The position numbers and the translations under genes are program-made. Below, in pieces: positions 8,601-12,310 of a stretch of DNA of 12,310 bases. Numbering within the stretch: position 1 is the stretch's first letter; each line of letters opens with the position of its first letter. Source of the DNA: Prevotella sp. UBA2809 (GTDB lineage: Bacteria; Bacteroidota; Bacteroidia; Bacteroidales; Bacteroidaceae); NCBI GenBank assembly GCA_002351725.1, contig DEHD01000003.1, forward strand, positions 1 through 12,310, written 5' to 3'. Under the pieces are notes generated by a model. It saw nothing but the letters and a program-made list of their open reading frames with translations. It had not been told where the DNA came from and did not search any database.

Positions 8601-8871
8601 ATGGAACGATCTGTTCAGCAGCCGCCAGATTCAGAATGCAGCTTACTGGAAGATTGCCAACATTGAGTTGGGATGCAATCTGCCTAATAAGTGGTTTGGC
8701 AACTATGTTTCAGGTGTTCGTATTTACGTATCTGCTCAGAACCTCTACACCTTTACAAAATACAAGGGTTACAACGTAGACTATGCAGGCGGCACATTCA
8801 CACCAGGTTACAACTTCTGCTCATATCCAACAGCACGAAGCTTCATGGCCGGTTTGAACTTCACCTTCTAA
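5656..8871 (+). CDS. SusC/RagA-family TonB-dependent outer-membrane transporter
   Basis: A 1071-residue outer-membrane transporter that imports oligosaccharides using TonB energy, together with the SusD-like lid encoded next. The signal peptide is about residues 1-28 or 1-31 (cleavage after AMA or LVA). Residues 34-110 form the N-terminal carboxypeptidase-regulatory-like domain (VSGQVVDQEGEPLIGATV, TDFDGKFTI, VSYVGYK) characteristic of SusC proteins. The TonB-box region is at 114-122 (EQVVVVGYG). The plug domain (about 123-240) contains LEGKVAGVQI, VRIRGIGSF, PLYVIDGVP, IETIQVLKDASAGAIYGSRAANGV. The remainder is a 22-strand-type barrel ending in the usual C-terminal aromatic strand (GLNFTF). 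At 885-896 there is an EF-hand-like loop, DINGDGQINGDD. Length is normal and no disruption is seen. It is driven by the regulated promoter at 5529-5600. The glycan cannot be deduced from the sequence alone. Confidence 0.96.
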   Translation: MRKQVLFSAMLTLGMLGGLSAYPVPAMALVAQQTIKVSGQVVDQEGEPLIGATVKLKGTQTGVITDFDGKFTIDAPSNGTLVVSYVGYKDREIAVRGRAIIEQIQLESDAMMLEQVVVVGYGVQKKADLTGSVSIVNADELKRVSHSNISSMLEGKVAGVQITSDGQPGADPSVRIRGIGSFGSTAPLYVIDGVPMGTSIRDFSPNDIETIQVLKDASAGAIYGSRAANGVVIITTKGGKKEQPLKVDYKGYVGIDQIQKNAYDIMNADQYSQYLGIAAENAGIPVPGGYSKGADGLYHFRDNTNTNWLNEAFKTGIRQNHSVNLSGGGVNNTYNISLDYYNQKGTLEGAGPNFERYTARVNNTMDTKFVKFRTSLVYSHSDQDNMAVSNASEYVQGLYGNLGNVLSGVLNMQPTIKAYDPNTWILDDVVGSASAYKYDAYGYGVYYDTVHGDISAMNPLLVNNMLTRKTIVDRFVGTASADVDLLNMIGVKSKNHELTYKINLSYSTTSCNDKTWIPAWIQSNRVYLAKENERLTKAHRKYTDALIENTLTYNGTIGLHHANLVVGQTFEQENTNTMSATGVNLSQPYFLQLQNASSWSADSYEYKHTLASYLARLNYDFDGKYLISGIIRRDGSSRLSKDIRWDTFTSVSLGWRFDKEKFFPISRDIVNMFKIRASYGELGYEAAVGDYAIQATMARNNMTYSFGNQPITGSAISNFVNEKLSWEKRKTMNVGLDLAFFNNRIEFTAEWYKNKSQDLLYGVPVPASAGVANTSVTMNAASMENSGFEFSLTYRNNDHALKHQISANLSTLKNKVTSLGFGTDKYITGSYITEIGQEVGKFYGWDYQGIIRTQAQLDELNALAQAKGLDEYQPGAQVGDCFYRDINGDGQINGDDQTVLGSGLPKVNFGLSAHLEYKIFDFSISTFGALGYHVSDYLYNTLNSSYGYGNKDVAVLSANQWDGDTYVSSIPRTYLSNSATLAWNDLFSSRQIQNAAYWKIANIELGCNLPNKWFGNYVSGVRIYVSAQNLYTFTKYKGYNVDYAGGTFTPGYNFCSYPTARSFMAGLNFTF

Positions 8872-8908
8872 AGAATAGATTAATTGAAAATTTAAAACTT
8901 GAAGAAAT

Positions 8909-10651
8909 ATGAAACTATATAATATTTCCCTGGCTGTTCTGTTAGGCATCGGCACACTGACATCTTGCGAAAGCAAACTGGATGTGACGAACCCTAACCA
9001 GCAAACGGCAGCAACCTTTGGTTATTCAGCCGAAGATCTTGAGGAGAATGTGATTGCTGCCTACAACCACATACGTATGGAGGGAACATACGCTCGTGTA
9101 GGTTTTATGCTCGACGTTTGTCGTGGTGACGAAGTTTGGAACTCTTCTCAGGTATGGTACATGCCTTTCGACGATCTGAACGTACCTTTCACCGATGAAA
9201 TCGGACAGTGGTCATGGCGCGACTGGTACTACACCATCAACGTAACAAACTTCACTCTTTCTCGTTTGAAAGAAGACAACAGTATCCTTACCGAGCAGCA
9301 GAAGCGCATCAAGGGACAGATGTTGTTCCTCCGCGGTTTGGCATACTATAATCTGGCCGGCTACTATCAGAATCCTATCCTGATTACCGACTATGCTACA
9401 TATTCTACACTTGACGGTCTCTATGGCACCAACAGCACATACGATGAGGTATGGGATCAGGTTGAGCAGGATTTTTCAGAGGCTATGACATTACTTCCTA
9501 GCCGCAACGAAGGCGGTGAGTGGGCTAAAGGTCGCGCCACCTGTGGTGCTGCAGCAGGCTACTATGCACGTGCTCTGATGATGCGCCACAAGTACAGCGA
9601 TGCTCTCACAGTACTTAAGAACATCATCAATGGTCAATATGGAACCTATAAGCTGATGGCTAACTATGGTGATAACTTCCGCGAGGGTGCTGCTTATGAA
9701 AACAACGATGAGAGTCTGTTCGAGATTCAGTATCTGGACTATGGTTCACAGGGAACCGACGACGAGTGGACACCAGTAAACACCAGTGCCAACGCTACTC
9801 AGGGTTCGGCCATCGAGTCTAACTTCGGTCCTGGCGACTTCGGTGGATGGGCTGACCTCTCTGCATCAAACTGGTTGTACGACTTGTTTAAGAAGGAGCG
9901 CACAACAAGTGGTTCACTCGACCCACGCCTCTATTGGACTATTGGTACATACGAGAATGAGTGGGAAGGCTTTGAATTCGGTAACGTATGCTATGGAACT
10001 CCTATGACAGCCGATGCACCTGTTACTACTAATAATAACTATGGTGGACTGCCTGTAGCCAAGAACACCAACTTCCGCACAGGTATTTACGACAAGGTGG
10101 TTACCGGTTTGCACTGTGGTATCAACCTTCGCATGATGCGTTACTCTGACGTTCTGTTGCGTGCTGCTGAGTGTGAGAACGAGGTTAACGGACCAACACA
10201 GCAGGCTATCGATTGGATCAACCAGGTTCGTGAGCGTGCAGGACTGGCCGATCTGAAGCTTGCCGATTTCAACTCTGCCGACAAACTGTTCGAGCAGATT
10301 GCCAATGTTGAGCGTCCAAAGGAGTTCGGTTGCGAGTTTGGTCGTGGTTTCGACCTTATCCGCTGGGGATTCTTCTACGATGCAGGACGCTTGCAGCAGC
10401 TGAAGGAGCATGGCACCTTCCGTCGTACTACCGACAAGTCAAGAGTGAAGGAGTCTGTTAGTTACTCTGAGGTTGGCGTCGATGAACAGCTTAAGAGTTC
10501 ATACGACAGCTGGATTCCGGGTCACGAGTTCTTCCCAATTTATCAGGGAACACTGAACGATAACCCAAATCTTGAGGGTAACTCAGCAAACAGCAGTACC
10601 AGCAACGCCGACAAGCTGTACGGTCCGGTACACCCAGTTGTAGGCCTCTGA
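8909..10651 (+). CDS. SusD/RagB-family surface glycan-binding lipoprotein
   Basis: A 580-residue outer-membrane lipoprotein that acts as the hinged, ligand-binding lid of the upstream SusC transporter. The signal peptide ends in lipobox LTSC with Cys20 as the acylated residue. Family features follow in order: the N-terminal segment SKLDVTNPNQQ; the TPR-like helices around 133-160 (GQMLFLRGLAYYNLAGYY); the C-terminal MMRYSDVLLRAAE helix (about 409-422) followed by INQVRERAGL; FGRGFDLIRWG (about 477-487); and the closing HEFFPIYQGTLNDNPNLEGN (539-558), equivalent to the usual PIPxxEIxxNPNLxQN. Aromatics are dense at about 84-113 (VWYMPFDD, QWSWRDWYY), some possibly lining the glycan site. It starts 37 bp after susC with no promoter or terminator between, so the two are co-transcribed. 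Family certain; ligand unknown. Confidence 0.95.
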   Translation: MKLYNISLAVLLGIGTLTSCESKLDVTNPNQQTAATFGYSAEDLEENVIAAYNHIRMEGTYARVGFMLDVCRGDEVWNSSQVWYMPFDDLNVPFTDEIGQWSWRDWYYTINVTNFTLSRLKEDNSILTEQQKRIKGQMLFLRGLAYYNLAGYYQNPILITDYATYSTLDGLYGTNSTYDEVWDQVEQDFSEAMTLLPSRNEGGEWAKGRATCGAAAGYYARALMMRHKYSDALTVLKNIINGQYGTYKLMANYGDNFREGAAYENNDESLFEIQYLDYGSQGTDDEWTPVNTSANATQGSAIESNFGPGDFGGWADLSASNWLYDLFKKERTTSGSLDPRLYWTIGTYENEWEGFEFGNVCYGTPMTADAPVTTNNNYGGLPVAKNTNFRTGIYDKVVTGLHCGINLRMMRYSDVLLRAAECENEVNGPTQQAIDWINQVRERAGLADLKLADFNSADKLFEQIANVERPKEFGCEFGRGFDLIRWGFFYDAGRLQQLKEHGTFRRTTDKSRVKESVSYSEVGVDEQLKSSYDSWIPGHEFFPIYQGTLNDNPNLEGNSANSSTSNADKLYGPVHPVVGL

Positions 10652-10698
10652 TTTTAAATAAGAGTAAAAAAATAAGAACTAAGAAAAAGTATACAATT

Positions 10699-12310
10699 AT
10701 GAGATACAATAAAATAGCAACAGCATTTTGTGCAGCAGCTCTTGGCCTGATGGCATTGACGAGCTGTGAGGGCGGTGATCTGTTCAGCATAAACGCTCCT
10801 GACTGGCTTTCGTCAAAAGCTGATTCTATTGCTGCAGAAAAGGCCAAGAATCAGGGCGACGATGTGATCGAAGGTATGGAGGAGGATGTTTATACCATTG
10901 GTGCTACCGACTATAGCACTGGCTGGTGGGCACAGTTCACAAAATACTATCAGGTTCCTGAAGGCGGAAAGTGGATTGCTCAGTTCAACCTGAATATCAA
11001 TCCAAATGCCAGCAACACCTATAAAAACTACGCAATGATTATTTGTAACGATGAGGATCGCGGTGCTGCTAATTATAAGGAGTACGGAGGAATCCGTTTC
11101 GACAACCAGCCAAGCGGAAACTCTGAATGGGGTGACTACATCGACCGCAGTCTGGTAACAAGTGATCTCACTTTTGAGACAGATACCGACACTGGCGTTG
11201 ATAAACTTGGAGGCAAGGTTACACTGACCGTTGACCGCACAAACGGTGGCTTGGTTGTTACCATGACAAATGGTACTGTAACTAAGGTTTACAACCAGAC
11301 ATCTCCTTTAGCAAATCTCAATGCAGATGCTTCTAACGGCAATATTCGCTGTTTCCTGGTTCCAGAGGGTTCTTACATCAGTTTCCTCGGTTCCACCATC
11401 GAGCCTATCGGCGGTTTCACCTCTAGAGAGGACAAACAGCCTCTGTCGATGACTCTGAATGGTGTGCCCAAGAAGGTTCTACAGGGAACTGACATTGCTG
11501 ATGCATTTGCAAATGTAACAGCTACCGTACAGTTCGAGCAGGAGGTATCAGCTACTGTAGCAGCTAAGGATCTTACCTTCCAGGCTGTTCCTGATATGTA
11601 CACACTTGGTAAGAAGATGCTTGTTGCAGCTTATGCTAAGACTTACAAGGGTGAGGCTGCTACACCAGTTATCGCTACTGCAGAGTTCGAGGTTGTAGAT
11701 AAGATGTACACCTCTATAGGTGCTACCGACAACTCTACACCATTCTGGGGCGCTCACTCAGATAAAATCAAGGTCAATCCTGGAGAGACATTTGTTAGCA
11801 CATTCACAAACTACACCTCAGGTGGTGGTAACTGGAACAACTTCGTAGTCTGCCTAACTAATGCCGATGGTTCTACCGAATATGGAATCCTGCGCGCCGA
11901 CAACTGGGGCTGGGGTACTGGCTGGAAAGGTGAAGAATTAGCTTCTAAGTGTACACCAAGTGGTGGTCAAACAGATTGGGCTACATGGCTCGCTGCCATG
12001 GATGGTGCTAAGGTAACAGTATATGTAACCAATAATGGTGACGGAACTTGCGATGTTAAATCTACCATGATTGGAAATGACGGCAAAACATATCATCAGG
12101 ATTACATTGGTTTGAACACTGTAACCAATCCTAACGATTTCTATTTCCACTATACTGTTGACAATAGCCACATCGAGTTCGACACCGTGATTGGTGCTGA
12201 GGATAACTCAACAGCTTTCTGGGGTGCCCACTCTGACAAGATTAATGTACCTGTAGGCAAGACTTATTCTGTTCGTTTCAAAAACTTCACCTCAGGTGGT
12301 GGTAACTGGA
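10699..12310 (+). CDS. Multimodular surface lipoprotein in SusE/F position (3' end outside window)
   Basis: An open frame runs from ATG 10699 to the window edge (537 codons, no stop). Residues 1-22 are a lipoprotein signal with lipobox ALTSC, Cys23 acylated, followed by acidic EGGD. Residues 64-236 are a beta-rich module beginning VYTIGATDYSTGWW and closing with CFLVPEGSYISFLG. Residues about 238-334 look like an Ig-like spacer. Residues 336-493 are a second module (MYTSIGATDNSTPFWGAH, SGGGNWNNF, LRADNWGWGTGW). A third starts at 494 (FDTVIGAEDNSTAFWGAH) and is cut off by the window end. The exposed Trp/Tyr content and the position after susD, with a 47-bp gap, indicate a surface glycan-binding protein. 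I do not recognise classical SusE/SusF domains. Function is inferred from architecture and context; an enzyme domain further downstream cannot be excluded. Confidence 0.85.
   Translation, partial: MRYNKIATAFCAAALGLMALTSCEGGDLFSINAPDWLSSKADSIAAEKAKNQGDDVIEGMEEDVYTIGATDYSTGWWAQFTKYYQVPEGGKWIAQFNLNINPNASNTYKNYAMIICNDEDRGAANYKEYGGIRFDNQPSGNSEWGDYIDRSLVTSDLTFETDTDTGVDKLGGKVTLTVDRTNGGLVVTMTNGTVTKVYNQTSPLANLNADASNGNIRCFLVPEGSYISFLGSTIEPIGGFTSREDKQPLSMTLNGVPKKVLQGTDIADAFANVTATVQFEQEVSATVAAKDLTFQAVPDMYTLGKKMLVAAYAKTYKGEAATPVIATAEFEVVDKMYTSIGATDNSTPFWGAHSDKIKVNPGETFVSTFTNYTSGGGNWNNFVVCLTNADGSTEYGILRADNWGWGTGWKGEELASKCTPSGGQTDWATWLAAMDGAKVTVYVTNNGDGTCDVKSTMIGNDGKTYHQDYIGLNTVTNPNDFYFHYTVDNSHIEFDTVIGAEDNSTAFWGAHSDKINVPVGKTYSVRFKNFTSGGGNW
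11704..12310 (+). repeat. Tandem 474-bp (158-residue) coding repeat, second copy incomplete
   Basis: The segments starting at 11704 and 12178 encode the same module (IGA-T/E-DNST-x-FWGAHSDKI, then a TSGGGNW motif) at an offset of exactly 474 bp. The 23 bases at 11814-11836 are identical to 12288-12310, while flanking codons have diverged. This indicates duplication followed by drift rather than a very recent event. A more distant first copy begins at 10888. The window ends inside the third module, so the total copy number is unknown. Confidence 0.8.

Noticed and set aside
10652..10698. Separate promoter for the third lipoprotein
   Set aside because: The 47-bp A-rich gap has no TAnnTTTG box and no terminator-like hairpin, so read-through from susC-susD is more likely.
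10699..12310. Identification of the third lipoprotein as SusE or SusF
   Set aside because: Only the position matches. SusE/SusF have an N-terminal Ig domain followed by starch-binding modules, whereas this protein begins with its own repeated module and has the Ig-like segment second.
1..12310. CRISPR arrays, insertion sequences, tRNA or rRNA genes
   Set aside because: No regularly spaced repeats with spacers, transposase genes, terminal inverted repeats or RNA gene structures were seen; the window is almost fully explained by six genes and their control regions.

Overview
This window is most likely the regulatory and transport half of a polysaccharide utilization locus (PUL) from a Bacteroidota bacterium, probably a Prevotella/Segatella-type member of the Bacteroidales. 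Four things point there: adjacent SusC and SusD homologues, TAnnTTTG -7 promoter boxes, A/T-rich leaders without Shine-Dalgarno sequences, and a periplasmic-propeller sensor joined to an AraC DNA-binding domain. The genus is inferred; no marker gene is present. All genes lie on the + strand.

Left part (1-5471): a leader with a perfect 16-bp LacI-type operator and a good Bacteroidota promoter, then three tightly packed genes. They encode a LacI-family sugar-responsive regulator, an inner-membrane MFS transporter of the sucrose/SLC45 (GPH-like) type, and a 973-residue membrane-spanning sensor-regulator. The sensor has about 14 propeller blades, a Y_Y_Y domain, one membrane helix and an AraC helix-turn-helix, but none of the kinase and receiver domains of a hybrid two-component system. 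The last two genes overlap by ATGA.

Middle (5466-5655): a compact 184-bp control region. It holds a tandem 19-bp repeat over the regulator's stop codon, two direct repeats exactly 21 bp apart (plus an inverted half-copy) as expected for an AraC-type activator, and a -7 box for the susC-like gene with no -33 element at consensus spacing.

Right part (5656-12310): a SusC-like TonB-dependent outer-membrane transporter, a SusD-like lipoprotein, and a third lipoprotein in the SusE/F position that runs off the window. The third is built from repeated aromatic-rich modules plus an Ig-like spacer and does not look like classical SusE or SusF.

Together: surface lipoproteins and SusD would capture a glycan, SusC would import oligosaccharides to the periplasm, and the MFS permease would carry a small sugar into the cytoplasm. 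The membrane sensor would read periplasmic oligosaccharide and switch on susC, while the LacI protein reads a cytoplasmic sugar. No glycoside hydrolase is in the window, so the substrate is not shown; the SUT-type permease and LacI partner suggest an alpha-glucoside or sucrose-type sugar, by inference only.
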